Shown in pieces: positions 33,029-41,599 of a DNA stretch of 64,000 nt. Position numbers and translations under genes: made by a program. The DNA lies in NCBI GenBank assembly GCA_964421085.1, contig CAYQVO010000012.1, positions 1 through 64,000 of the forward strand. The letters are read 5' to 3'. Every line of letters begins with the position of its first letter. Within the stretch, counting starts at the first letter, position 1. This DNA is from CAYQVO01 sp964421085 (GTDB lineage: Bacteria > Bdellovibrionota_C > UBA2361 > CAYQVO01). The notes beneath the pieces are model-generated. The model saw nothing but the letters and a program-made list of their open reading frames with translations, did no database searches and was not told where the DNA came from.

Positions 33029-34429
33029 TCATCCGCCCGCGATTTTTCGAGCTGCATCCGCAGGTTTATCGGCCTCGAGATCAATCGCTTTCCAGTTCTG
33101 AAGATTTCGTATCGTAACAATTGTATTCTCACTCGTAACAAGCCCCAGGAAGTTGCCATCCAGATCCACTATCTGGTCGCCTTTCAGCAGATATTCGGCG
33201 AAGTCCCCCGTACCTCGGAATCCCTTCGTTCTGTAACTGAAGCCGGTAGCGTCGCGTTCGAGCCTGTCACGCTGAAAAAGAAAATAATCTCTGTTCAGAT
33301 CCCGTATCCTGTCACCCCATCCCATCCGGGAGCCGTTTCGAAAAGCGATAAGCGTCGGCATAAAGTCGTGAATGCCTCCGGATCCTATCGACTCCGCAGC
33401 CGGACCTGGCCCCGGAAGCACAGCTCCGACTATATCCGGCGAAACGCCTCGAACGTATATTTTCCGGATAATGGCGCCCGCGCTTTCCATGCTCAACTTC
33501 GCCACATCATCCGCGTCTCGTGCCGATTCGAGCGCAAGCTGCCCGACAGGAATGAATACAACCCGCTCATCGCCCATTTTTACCGGGATGCCTGTGAAGT
33601 TGAAGGTTTCTGTGCCGTCACCCATCAGCCGTTTCCTGCCGATAGTAACGCGGAGTGGAACGGCTCTGCTCTGAATGTTTCTCTGGTATGCTGCGCCTGC
33701 CGACTGAGTTATTGAACTTATACGTTCCCTGGTTTCGGAGATTTCCTGGTCGGCGATCCTGATTCTTCTTTCCGCGCGTTCCGCGCTTTCTTCTGCGTCG
33801 ATACGGGCGTTTACGGCGTTAACGAGCGCTTCGCTCTCGCTCTTTCGAGCCAGTTCCGCGGTTTTTACGGCGGCATGTTCCCGCCTGCCCGCTTCTTCAG
33901 CTTTGAGCTTTGCCTCCCGGGCCTCCTTTTCTGCGCGCGCCGCAGCCTGAGCCGCCTCGGCGGCTCTCCTGTTGGCCTCTTCCGCGGCTTTACGATGCTC
34001 TGCTTCCGCTTCCTGAGAGCTTTTCGCCATGGCCGCAAGTCTTGCGGCTTCCGCCTCCGCCTCCTTGTTTCTGTGTTCAAGGTTCCGGGCGAGCTGTTCC
34101 TTTTCTTTTGCAGCCGCGCGGAGCGCTTCTTCCTTCCGCTTCCACAGGTCAGCCTCGGCACTTGCCTTGCGCCGCGACTCCTGAACAAGCTTTTGATGTT
34201 CGGCCGTGATCCGATCAAGCTCGCGCTTTGCCTCCTCGAAACTTCTAAGAGTGTCCTGAGCCGACCGTTCCCTGCTTTTCAGATCCGCCTCTGTCGCCGC
34301 AGCGGATTCCTTCAGTTTGACATAGTCTTTGACGGTGATATCGCTGAGCTGCCGCGCGTCGACCTGGGCAAGAGCCGTGAGGTAAAGAAGAAGAAAAATA
34401 TCACACATGCCGACAAGGAACATTCGCAT
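33029..34429 (-). CDS. MotB/ExbD-like subunit with long periplasmic coiled coil
   Basis: The 466-residue protein starts with a very short cytoplasmic end and one transmembrane helix (3-21). The helix carries an aspartate at residue 10 (GMCDIFLLLYLTALAQ), the position of the proton-binding Asp in MotB, TolR and ExbD. Residues about 34-245 are an unbroken Ala/Glu/Lys/Arg-rich coiled coil. The last 210 residues form a globular domain of unknown family whose end (KGDQIVDLDGNFLGLVTSE) faintly recalls the last strands of trypsin-like folds without a catalytic Ser. GGAG lies six bases before the ATG, and the gene starts 11 bases after its partner. No OmpA-like peptidoglycan-binding motif is visible. 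Role as a motor stator is inferred. Confidence 0.65.
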   Translation of the reverse strand: MRMFLVGMCDIFLLLYLTALAQVDARQLSDITVKDYVKLKESAAATEADLKSRERSAQDTLRSFEEAKRELDRITAEHQKLVQESRRKASAEADLWKRKEEALRAAAKEKEQLARNLEHRNKEAEAEAARLAAMAKSSQEAEAEHRKAAEEANRRAAEAAQAAARAEKEAREAKLKAEEAGRREHAAVKTAELARKSESEALVNAVNARIDAEESAERAERRIRIADQEISETRERISSITQSAGAAYQRNIQSRAVPLRVTIGRKRLMGDGTETFNFTGIPVKMGDERVVFIPVGQLALESARDADDVAKLSMESAGAIIRKIYVRGVSPDIVGAVLPGPGPAAESIGSGGIHDFMPTLIAFRNGSRMGWGDRIRDLNRDYFLFQRDRLERDATGFSYRTKGFRGTGDFAEYLLKGDQIVDLDGNFLGLVTSENTIVTIRNLQNWKAIDLEADKPADAARKIAGG

Positions 34430-34440
34430 TGCAGATCTCC

Positions 34441-34944
34441 TTATTCTGCGCCTCTCTGATCAATTCTGAGCGGGAGCAGAATTCCAAGTTTCCCTGCGAC
34501 ATGCAGAAGTATTCCGCTCATAGTGGTCAGGTAAGCGAGCGGCGCAACAAGGGATCCCGTTACAAACTGCGTGAGGCAGACGCCAAGAAGCGTTCCGAAG
34601 AGCCCGAGGTACATCGGGATCTCGATAAGAAACTGAATCGTCGCCACATCAGCCCGCGTCAAGTGCTCGCGGCTGGATCGCACTGCTGCCGAAATAACGG
34701 ATATGATCTGCACAGCGGCGATTGCCGCAACATGAACGAACAGCCATGACGGGATGTCCTCGAAACGAAAGCGTTGTGTCTTTGGAACCTCCGGCATTGG
34801 AAGATACTGCTCGACAGCAGCAGGCGCTTTCTGCGCCTCTTCAGGCGTCGGCTTGAGAAACATGTAAACCATGAATGCTCCGACTGAGACCAGCATTAAT
34901 GCAAGAACGGCCATAAGGACTTTTGTGCCGGCCCTGTAACTCAT
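34441..34944 (-). CDS. MotA/TolQ/ExbB-like membrane subunit
   Basis: GGAGGT placed six bases before ATG 34944 favours this start over ATG 34962, giving 167 residues. Four hydrophobic helices are seen (about 10-30, 67-88, 103-128, 134-157). The third carries IPMYLGLFGTLLGV, matching the P-..-G-L-.-G-T-V-.-G-M motif of MotA/TolQ/ExbB proteins. The fourth (YLTTMSGILLHVAGKLGILLP) matches the A-L-..-T-..-G-L-..-A-I-P helix of the same family. It is short for the family and carries an extra Pro-rich linker (31-56). It is cotranscribed with the Asp-bearing coiled-coil protein, the usual A-then-B gene order. Confidence 0.65.
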   Translation of the reverse strand: MSYRAGTKVLMAVLALMLVSVGAFMVYMFLKPTPEEAQKAPAAVEQYLPMPEVPKTQRFRFEDIPSWLFVHVAAIAAVQIISVISAAVRSSREHLTRADVATIQFLIEIPMYLGLFGTLLGVCLTQFVTGSLVAPLAYLTTMSGILLHVAGKLGILLPLRIDQRGAE

Positions 34945-35149
34945 GGAACCTCCAGTAGACATTTTTATTTACCCTGAACGGGTACAAACTATCAGATTGC
35001 CAGGAAGGCCACAAAACCGGGCCTTCACCGGGGCCCGGGCTTTTCAGTGCAATGGCGGAAAGCCAAAGTCTTGACGCTCACGGGGGCTCTGCCAAAGCTT
35101 CGCGCCTGTATATATCTGATTTTACTTCATTTAGTACTGCCGGGCAAAT

Positions 35150-35165
35150 GCGCACACCTCTTGCA
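35150..35165 (+). promoter_or_regulatory. candidate sigma-54 promoter upstream of flgB
   Basis: GCGCACACCTCTTGCA matches the -12 half TTGCA and the -24 half except that the first G of the invariant GG reads C. Spacing is correct. It lies 63 bases upstream of flgB, the first gene of the flagellar cluster. The FlrC-like activator encoded here makes such a promoter likely, but the mismatch lowers confidence. Confidence 0.4.
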
Positions 35166-35227
35166 AAGAAGCAGTCAGGGGGAACCCCTGCATGGAGTTT
35201 GTGTCAAAGCTTTGAACAGAGGCATAT

Positions 35228-35635
35228 ATGAAAATCTTCACCGACATGCTGTTCGACAGGACCACAAAAGGCCTCCAGAAGTCGATGGACCTTGCATGGA
35301 AACGTCACGAGGCCATCACCAGCAATATTGCAAACGCCGAGACACCCGGCTACCGCGCAGTCGATGTGGATTTTGCCGGTGAACTCGACAAGGCGTTCGA
35401 GAAAGACAGCAGTCCAATGCTGAAAACCAACGCACGGCATCTCGACACCGGCGAAGCAGGCAACTCTCACCTTGTCGCTGATCTCTCGGGCGCGACAAAG
35501 GCCGATGGAAACAATGTGGACATCGACATTCAGATGGGGCAGCTCGATTTCAACAGGAGCGCGTACATACGCGGAGGCGACCTGCTGCGGAGAAAACTGA
35601 AGTTCTTCGCGACGGCAATCCGCAACTCGCAATAA
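35228..35635 (+). CDS. flgB: flagellar basal-body rod protein FlgB
   Basis: FlgB forms the proximal rod of the flagellum. The 135-residue product has the rod signature SNIANAETPGYRAVDVDF (about 32-49) and the C-terminal DGNNVDIDIQM and helix ending KLKFFATAIRNSQ. The length is normal. GAGG upstream supports ATG 35228. It is the first gene of flgB-flgC-fliE-fliF-fliH-fliI-fliJ; a possible sigma-54 promoter lies 63 bases upstream. Confidence 0.96.
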   Translation: MKIFTDMLFDRTTKGLQKSMDLAWKRHEAITSNIANAETPGYRAVDVDFAGELDKAFEKDSSPMLKTNARHLDTGEAGNSHLVADLSGATKADGNNVDIDIQMGQLDFNRSAYIRGGDLLRRKLKFFATAIRNSQ

Positions 35636-35654
35636 GGAAAGGGGGAAAGGTCAC

Positions 35655-36086
35655 ATGGGCACGTTCAATGTAATCGAGGTTCTCGCAAGCGGGTTGAGCG
35701 CGGCACGCACGAGAGTGAACATTCTTGCGTCGAACATCGCAAACGCCGAGACCACAAAAACGGAAGACGGTACTCCATTCAGGCGCCGGGACGTCGTTCA
35801 GGTCGCGAGAACTCAGCGGAGCGCGTTCGAGTCCGAACTTGATCGGATGACGATGGCAAAGCCGACGATTGACCGGGTAGTGGAAGACATGTCCGACCCG
35901 AAGAAAGTCTATCAACCCGGGCACCCGGATGCCGACAAGGAAGGATACGTTCTGTATCCCAACATCAATGTTGTGACAACAATGACCGACCTGATGACGG
36001 CAACCCGTCTTTATCAGGCAAATGTCGCCGCGGTCCAGACTGTTCGCGACATGATTGATGCCGCGACCAGGATTCAATCGATATAA
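35655..36086 (+). CDS. flgC: flagellar basal-body rod protein FlgC
   Basis: FlgC is the second proximal rod subunit. The 143-residue product has LASNIANAETTKTEDGTPFRRRDV, the FlgC form of the rod motif, and the C-terminal helix ANVAAVQTVRDMIDAATRI typical of axial proteins. The expected P-..-V-..-NPE-like region reads DMSDPKKVYQPGHPDADKEGYV, which fits. It starts 19 bases after flgB. Confidence 0.96.
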   Translation: MGTFNVIEVLASGLSAARTRVNILASNIANAETTKTEDGTPFRRRDVVQVARTQRSAFESELDRMTMAKPTIDRVVEDMSDPKKVYQPGHPDADKEGYVLYPNINVVTTMTDLMTATRLYQANVAAVQTVRDMIDAATRIQSI

Positions 36087-36102
36087 CTGAGGAGAAGGGA
36101 AG

Positions 36103-36420
36103 ATGATCGATAGAATTGATTTTGGACTGAAGAGCATCAAGCCGATAATTCCCGACGCCACGAAAGCGCAGGATCAGCAGGGTGCGGCGGAAAAGTCCGG
36201 ATCCTTTGCCGATGTCTTCGCCAATGCGATACGCGAGGCGAATGAACTGCAGAATATCGCCGATAAAAAGGTCGAAGATCTTTCTTTAGGAAGAAACGGA
36301 GTTTCGCAGCACGAAGCCGTAATTGCGTTGGAAAAGGCTGATGTTGCGTTTCAACTGATGACGAGGGTTCAAGCCAAGATCATCAGGGCCTATGAGGAAG
36401 TAATGCGTACTGCGTTCTAA
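36103..36420 (+). CDS. fliE: flagellar hook-basal body complex protein FliE
   Basis: FliE links the MS ring to the rod. The 105-residue product shows the conserved SFADVFANAIREANELQ region and the C-terminal HEAVIALEKADVAFQLMTRVQAKIIRAYEEVMR. This matches the family core (V..A..KA....L...V..K...AY.EI.RM). It sits between flgC and fliF, the usual place. Confidence 0.95.
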   Translation: MIDRIDFGLKSIKPIIPDATKAQDQQGAAEKSGSFADVFANAIREANELQNIADKKVEDLSLGRNGVSQHEAVIALEKADVAFQLMTRVQAKIIRAYEEVMRTAF

Positions 36421-36434
36421 GAGGAGACCCTTAA

Positions 36435-38078
36435 ATGGCAACCAGTGTTGATATCACCGGCATATTTGCCCAGCTGACGGAAGGATATTTAAAGCTGCCT
36501 CTGGTTCAGAAAATAGTGTTTCCGCTCCTGGTAGTTGCTTCCGTCTCCGGAATCATCTACGTGTCGAAGTGGGCAAACCGTCCTGATTACGCGGTACTCT
36601 ATTCCGACCTCGAACCGGCCGACTCTGCAGCCGTAGTCCAACGTCTGAAGGAGCAGAAGATAAAATACGAAATCCGGGGCGACGGGCGCACAATAGCTAT
36701 TTCGCCTCCTGAATCTATTCATGAGCTCAGGATTGGGCTGGCAGGTGATGGTATCCCGAAAGGAGGGACGGTGGGCTATGAACTGTTTGATACATCCAAT
36801 CTCGGAACAACCACGTTCGTGGAGAAGCTGAAATTCCAGCGGGCCCTGCAGGGAGAACTCGAAAGAACCATCTCGGCAATCGATGGGGTCATGAGCAGCC
36901 GGGTTCACATTGTTCAGCCTGAAAAGAGTGTTTTTGCAAAGACGGGATCTGCGCCCACAGCCTCCGTCATGCTGCGTCTCAGGCCGGGAACAACTCTCGC
37001 CGAGAAGCAGGTAGTCGGAATTCAGAACCTGATAGCAGGAAGTGTCGAAGGCCTGAAGAAGGAAGAGGTCACTATTGTCGACGTGTACGGGAACCTCCTT
37101 ACCCCGAAGGGTGAAAAGGAGGAGTTCGGCATTGAAGCCACACGGCTCGAGTTCCAGCACGACATCGAGCGCGGGTATGTGGACAGAATCGAAGCTATGC
37201 TTTCCAAAGTTCTCGGACCAGGAAAGGTAATCGCCCGCGTTACTGCCGACATCGATTACTCCAGCAGCGAAAAGCAGCAGGAAGAATACGACCCGAGCGG
37301 ACAGGTTATCCGTTCAGAGCGCACGATTTCTGAAGGCGCAGGCTCGTCCCAGAGGGGAGGAGTCCCGGGTGTTGTCTCCAATCTCAACGACAATCCGGAT
37401 CTCGTCGCAGCTCCGGACAGTACCGCCGAGAAGACGAACCGCAATGAAGCAGTGAAGAATTACGAAGTCTCGAGGGCGGTAACAAAGAGCAATTCTCCCC
37501 GCGGCAAGCTCACCCGTCTTTCAGCGGCGGTTCTTGTGGACGGGAATTATGCTGCTGCCCCGGGTGCCGCGCCGAATGCTCCGAAGACTTTCGTCCCGCT
37601 CGATCCCGAGACCATGACACGGATCGAAGGCGTCGTGAGGAGCGCGATCGGCTACACATCGGACCGCGGAGATTCAGTGACAGTGGAAAACGTTCCGTTC
37701 TATACGCCGGACGACAACATGCTCGAGCAGATGGAGAAGCAGGCAAAGAACGACTTCATCTTCAAGATGATTTCGAAGACCGTGCCGGTGCTCTTCATCA
37801 TCCTGTTTTTCTTCGTGATAGTCAGGCCGCTGGTCAAGTTTCTCATTACTCCGACAGACGCAGAAGTCGATCTTTCGAGACTGCTGCCGACAGGTATCAA
37901 GGAACTGGAGCAGGAGCTTCAGACTGAGAGAAGCAAGGCGCATCTGCCCACCTTCGAGCCTCCCGTCGATCTTGAACAGCTCGAGCAGTTGATTGCTGAA
38001 AACTCTCAGGTTGTGAAGGAGAACCCGAGGCAGGCAGCTCTCCTTATTCGTTACTGGCTCAATGACGGCAGATTGTAA
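36435..38078 (+). CDS. fliF: flagellar MS-ring protein FliF
   Basis: FliF forms the MS ring in the inner membrane. The 547-residue product has an N-terminal transmembrane helix (about 28-46), the YscJ/FliF domain (YSDLEPADSAAVVQRLKEQKI..., GIPKGGTVGYELFD), the ring-building domains and a second transmembrane helix (about 448-468). The cytoplasmic tail ends LEQLIAENSQVVKENPRQAALLIRYWLND, the segment that normally docks FliG. The length is typical. The gene that usually follows, fliG, is absent: fliH starts 17 bases later. Confidence 0.97.
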   Translation: MATSVDITGIFAQLTEGYLKLPLVQKIVFPLLVVASVSGIIYVSKWANRPDYAVLYSDLEPADSAAVVQRLKEQKIKYEIRGDGRTIAISPPESIHELRIGLAGDGIPKGGTVGYELFDTSNLGTTTFVEKLKFQRALQGELERTISAIDGVMSSRVHIVQPEKSVFAKTGSAPTASVMLRLRPGTTLAEKQVVGIQNLIAGSVEGLKKEEVTIVDVYGNLLTPKGEKEEFGIEATRLEFQHDIERGYVDRIEAMLSKVLGPGKVIARVTADIDYSSSEKQQEEYDPSGQVIRSERTISEGAGSSQRGGVPGVVSNLNDNPDLVAAPDSTAEKTNRNEAVKNYEVSRAVTKSNSPRGKLTRLSAAVLVDGNYAAAPGAAPNAPKTFVPLDPETMTRIEGVVRSAIGYTSDRGDSVTVENVPFYTPDDNMLEQMEKQAKNDFIFKMISKTVPVLFIILFFFVIVRPLVKFLITPTDAEVDLSRLLPTGIKELEQELQTERSKAHLPTFEPPVDLEQLEQLIAENSQVVKENPRQAALLIRYWLNDGRL

Positions 38079-38095
38079 GATTAGAGGAGTCCTTG

Positions 38096-38875
38096 ATGGA
38101 GAATACTCAGGCTGCAGCCAACCGGACCCAGGCATCCTACCAGGAAACCGCTTATACGGATCAGGAGTGGGAGGTCGTAGGTGAGCGGAGCCCGCACAGA
38201 GACTTTCTTCCGATGGAAGTCCAGACTCTGGGCGGTGAGAAGATGACCGTGGATCCAATGTTCCCCGATTACGGCGGTCATTACGGGAGTTCGGATGTCC
38301 CAAGACCGTACATGCAGCCTGGTGAAGTAGTAAAGAAAAAGACTCAGGAAGAAGAAGACGCTGAAAAGGGAATTATCCGTGTCTATGAGGCAGAGATGCT
38401 TCAGGCGATAGCGGATGCGGAAGAACGGGGACGGCTGGAAGCGACTGAGCGGCTGGCGGAAGAAAACGAGAAGAAGATGAAGAATGTCGAAGAGCGTCTC
38501 CGCGGGGTTTTCAGCGACTACCAGGCGCAGCTCACGGAGACTTTTGAGATACTCGAGCACAATGCTGTGGATCTCTCGATTTCCATCGCAGAGAAGATTA
38601 TCGGCTACGCTGTAGAGATAAACCCGGAATACATTATTCCGCTTGTGAGGGACGCGCTCAAACTCGTCGGCAGCGCCCATGTCGGCAGGATCAGGGTGAG
38701 TCCTCAGGATATGGAGTTCATTGAAGTTCTGGGAGTTCAGAAGGCAGTGCGGGAATTCGCGGAGTTCAGGTTCGAAGCAGACGACACGGTCCGGTCGGGA
38801 TGCATCGTCGAAACGAGTGCGGGTGAAATCGATTATCAGCTCGACAAGGCTTTGAACGTGTTCGTGATGATGTAG
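38096..38875 (+). CDS. fliH: flagellar export ATPase regulator FliH
   Basis: FliH inhibits and positions the ATPase FliI at the export gate. The 259-residue product (ATG 38096 after GAGGAG; an in-frame TTG at 38093 is less likely) has a variable N-terminus and a charged coiled coil (about 100-150). The C-terminal domain has AVDLSISIAEKIIGYAV, RVSPQDMEFI and GCIVETSAGEIDYQLDKAL, which is diagnostic of FliH/HrpE. It follows fliF directly and precedes fliI by 13 bases. Confidence 0.9.
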   Translation: MENTQAAANRTQASYQETAYTDQEWEVVGERSPHRDFLPMEVQTLGGEKMTVDPMFPDYGGHYGSSDVPRPYMQPGEVVKKKTQEEEDAEKGIIRVYEAEMLQAIADAEERGRLEATERLAEENEKKMKNVEERLRGVFSDYQAQLTETFEILEHNAVDLSISIAEKIIGYAVEINPEYIIPLVRDALKLVGSAHVGRIRVSPQDMEFIEVLGVQKAVREFAEFRFEADDTVRSGCIVETSAGEIDYQLDKALNVFVMM

Positions 38876-38888
38876 TGAAGGCAACCTC

Positions 38889-40193
38889 ATGAGCATATTT
38901 GACAAGGCGCTTGCCGCGACCAGGACAGCAGGCAGATATGAAATGCGGGGCACAGTTACCGATGTAAGAGGCCTTGTCATTGAAGGCACCGGACCTTTTG
39001 TCTCCGTCGGATCCCGCGTGTTTCTCCATTCCGGACAGAGAGAAATACCGGCGCAGGTCGTGGGTTTCAGGAAAGACAACATTCTTGTGATGCCGTTTTC
39101 AGACACGCAGGGAATCGCGAGCGGTGCGGAAATCACGGCGACCTCGTCAAGCTCTGAGGTTCTCGTCTCGGAGAATCACCTCGGACGCGTAATAAACGCT
39201 CTTGGTGAATCGATTGACGGCGGCGAACCCATCATAGGCGGAGAACTTGTTCCGCTTTTCAGAGATCCGCCCAATCCGGTGACACGCACGCGTATCAAAG
39301 ACTGCTTCGACCTCGGCGTGCGCGCAATTAATTCATTTCTCAGTGTCGGAGTCGGTCAGCGCATCGGCATCATGGCGGGCTCGGGCGTGGGCAAGTCATC
39401 CCTGCTCGGAATGATTGCGCGCCACTCGACGAGCGACATAAACGTGATCGGGCTTGTGGGAGAACGGGGAAGAGAGGTCCGCGAATTCATAGAGAGAGAT
39501 CTCGGGCCGGAAGGCATTCGCCGGTCGGTAGTTGTCGTCGCAACAGGAAACGAGTCTGCGCTCCTCCGTATCCGGGCCGCATTTCTTGCGACGGCCGTCG
39601 CCGAGTATTTCAGAGATAAAGGCAAGCGTGTCGTTCTGATGCTCGACTCAGTGACGCGACTCGCCATGGCCCAGCGCGAAATTGGCCTTGCAATCGGAGA
39701 GCCCCCAAGCACGAAAGGATATACGCCTTCTGTGTTCTCAATGCTGCCGCGTCTCCTGGAGAGGGCAGGAACAACCGAATCATCCGGATCGATAACAGGT
39801 TTATACACGGTACTCGTCGAAGGCGACGACATGAACGAGCCGATTGCAGACGCGGTGAGAGGTATTCTCGATGGACACTTCGTTCTGAGCCGTCGTCTCG
39901 CGTCGAGAGGCCATTATCCGGCGATCGAGATTACGGAAAGCATATCGAGGGTCATGTCAGATATCGTGCCGAGAGAAATTCTCGACATGTCGGCGACAGC
40001 CCGGGACGTGATTGCCACGTTCAGAGAGACCGAGGATCTTATTACAATAGGCGCGTACAAGCCCGGGCAGAATCCAAGAGTAGACCGGGCAGTGCGTCTG
40101 ATTGATCCCCTCAACCAGTTTCTACGACAGCGGCTTGACGAACCCAGCGCACTCGACGACTGCTGGCAGACGCTTCAGAGGATACTCCAGTAA
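38889..40193 (+). CDS. fliI: flagellum-specific ATP synthase FliI
   Basis: FliI is the hexameric ATPase of the flagellar type III export apparatus. The 434-residue product has the F1-type fold: Walker A GSGVGKSSLLGMIAR (about 161-175), GLVGERGREVREF, Walker B VVLMLDSVTRLAMAQRE and the family-specific EPPSTKGYTPSVFSMLPRLLERAG. It overlaps fliJ in a TAATG junction, so the two are translationally coupled. Confidence 0.98.
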   Translation: MSIFDKALAATRTAGRYEMRGTVTDVRGLVIEGTGPFVSVGSRVFLHSGQREIPAQVVGFRKDNILVMPFSDTQGIASGAEITATSSSSEVLVSENHLGRVINALGESIDGGEPIIGGELVPLFRDPPNPVTRTRIKDCFDLGVRAINSFLSVGVGQRIGIMAGSGVGKSSLLGMIARHSTSDINVIGLVGERGREVREFIERDLGPEGIRRSVVVVATGNESALLRIRAAFLATAVAEYFRDKGKRVVLMLDSVTRLAMAQREIGLAIGEPPSTKGYTPSVFSMLPRLLERAGTTESSGSITGLYTVLVEGDDMNEPIADAVRGILDGHFVLSRRLASRGHYPAIEITESISRVMSDIVPREILDMSATARDVIATFRETEDLITIGAYKPGQNPRVDRAVRLIDPLNQFLRQRLDEPSALDDCWQTLQRILQ

Positions 40194-40627
40194 TGAAGAA
40201 GTTCGTCTTCCGGCTCGAAAAGGTCCTTCACTTCAGGAGTCTTATTAAGGACGAAAAAAAGAGGGAACTGGGAAAGTGGCTTTCCCTCCTTTACGAGGCG
40301 ACAAGCAGGCTCGAAAAATTGAGGGAGGCACAGCTTGCAAATGTCATATCCTCGGAACGGGTTTTGCATGTTGAAGAGGTAGTAATGCAGGCCCTCTATG
40401 CGGAGCGCCTTAAAGCTGAAATCGAGGCGCAGTCAGAGCGGATTGCAGAGCTGGAAATAGAGGTGGAGAGGGCCCGGAATGAGTACATCGAAGCCTCGAG
40501 GGAGGTCGAAGTGCTTGAAAAGCTTAAGGCTCGGAAGAAAGAGGAATATATCCACGAAATGGACCTCTTCGAAGGCAAAGAGCTTGATGAATTCGGCATC
40601 CAGAGGAGTGGTAAGCAGTACTTCTGA
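40193..40627 (+). CDS. fliJ: flagellar export protein FliJ
   Basis: FliJ is the small central stalk of the export ATPase. The 144-residue product is an antiparallel coiled coil with the typical start KKFVFRLEKVLHFRSLIKDEKK and the C-terminal LEKLKARKKEEYIHEMDLFEGKELDEFG. That segment corresponds to the E...LDE...R end of FliJ. Its ATG shares a base with the fliI stop. Length and position are as expected. Confidence 0.92.
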   Translation: MKKFVFRLEKVLHFRSLIKDEKKRELGKWLSLLYEATSRLEKLREAQLANVISSERVLHVEEVVMQALYAERLKAEIEAQSERIAELEIEVERARNEYIEASREVEVLEKLKARKKEEYIHEMDLFEGKELDEFGIQRSGKQYF

Positions 40628-40662
40628 AACGATTGGAAATTTGACAGTTGGAGCACGGGAAC

Positions 40663-41526
40663 ATGGCAGGTGCTAAGGAACGGCCACTTACGAGAGAAGA
40701 CGCAAAGCAGCTTTATCAGGATCTTCAGAAAAGCGTCGAGCTTCTGAAGTCGAGAAAAGGGGGAGCTGCTCCCGCCGGTTCGGGAGCGATTCCGGACGCC
40801 ACAGCCCGGCAGATTGCGATGGAGATAAAGGCGGCGCTGAAGAAGGACGCCCCGCGCGGCGCGTCAAGTTCCCGGAGTATTGAGACGATTGATCAGGCTG
40901 TCGAAGCTCCACGAAGGCCGTCACGCTCCATTGATGATCTTCCTCCGCCCGAAGCATGGTCTGCACGCGGCCGCAACCGGGGGCCAGGCGCAGCTCTTTC
41001 CGTTGTTGTCTGTTTTGCGCTCGTGAAAATGGCGTTCAGCATTCTCGAGTATTCAGGCATCATGACAGTTCAGCCGGCACAGGCTTCCTACCAGGTGCAG
41101 CCCGCAGTTCATCAGCCCGCGCAGGGACCATATTCCCCCCAGGAGCTTCAGATTCTCACTTCTCTTGATTCGCGGCGTACGGAACTCGATGTGCGAAACA
41201 AGCAGCTTGATGAACGCGAAAAGGACATCGAAAAGCGTGACAGGGAGTTTGCATCCCGGATGAACGAGCTTCGTGAGCTTTCGAGCAGGCTCAAAGTCGA
41301 TCGCGAAAAGACAGAGAAGAAACAGGAAGCCCAGCTCACACAGCTCGCAAATGTCTACAATTCCATGAACCCGACCGAAGCGGCCCATTTGCTTGATCAG
41401 CTTGACGAGGTCACAGCTTTCCAGCTCCTTGGGCACATGTCCGAGAAGCGGATAGGCCAGATACTTCCACTTATGAGCCCTGAACGCGCACTCGCCATGA
41501 CCAGGGCTTTGAGCGGGAAGCGTTAG
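40663..41526 (+). CDS. MotE-like protein (MgtE N-terminal domain) of the flagellar cluster
   Basis: GGAG ten bases upstream favours ATG 40663 over the TTG at 40648, giving 287 residues. The N-terminal part is a low-complexity cytoplasmic tail of about 105 residues. One transmembrane helix follows (about 109-126: AALSVVVCFALVKMAFSI), then a Gln/Pro-rich linker and a coiled coil (about 170-225). The C-terminal domain reads MNPTEAAHLLDQLDEVTAFQLLGHMSEKRIGQILPLM. This is the MgtE-N-like fold found in MotE, a chaperone for the stator protein MotC. The position after fliJ supports that role. Confidence 0.85.
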   Translation: MAGAKERPLTREDAKQLYQDLQKSVELLKSRKGGAAPAGSGAIPDATARQIAMEIKAALKKDAPRGASSSRSIETIDQAVEAPRRPSRSIDDLPPPEAWSARGRNRGPGAALSVVVCFALVKMAFSILEYSGIMTVQPAQASYQVQPAVHQPAQGPYSPQELQILTSLDSRRTELDVRNKQLDEREKDIEKRDREFASRMNELRELSSRLKVDREKTEKKQEAQLTQLANVYNSMNPTEAAHLLDQLDEVTAFQLLGHMSEKRIGQILPLMSPERALAMTRALSGKR

Positions 41527-41599
41527 AGCGGGAACGCTCCCCGGGGGAACGATGGCAGAGGGGATGCGGTAACACGAACTCGGTGTTATCCTCACATTC

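Noticed and set aside
41526..41539. GAGCG-GGAA-CGCTC hairpin after the MotE-like gene as a terminator
   Set aside because: The stem is only five pairs and no U-tract follows.
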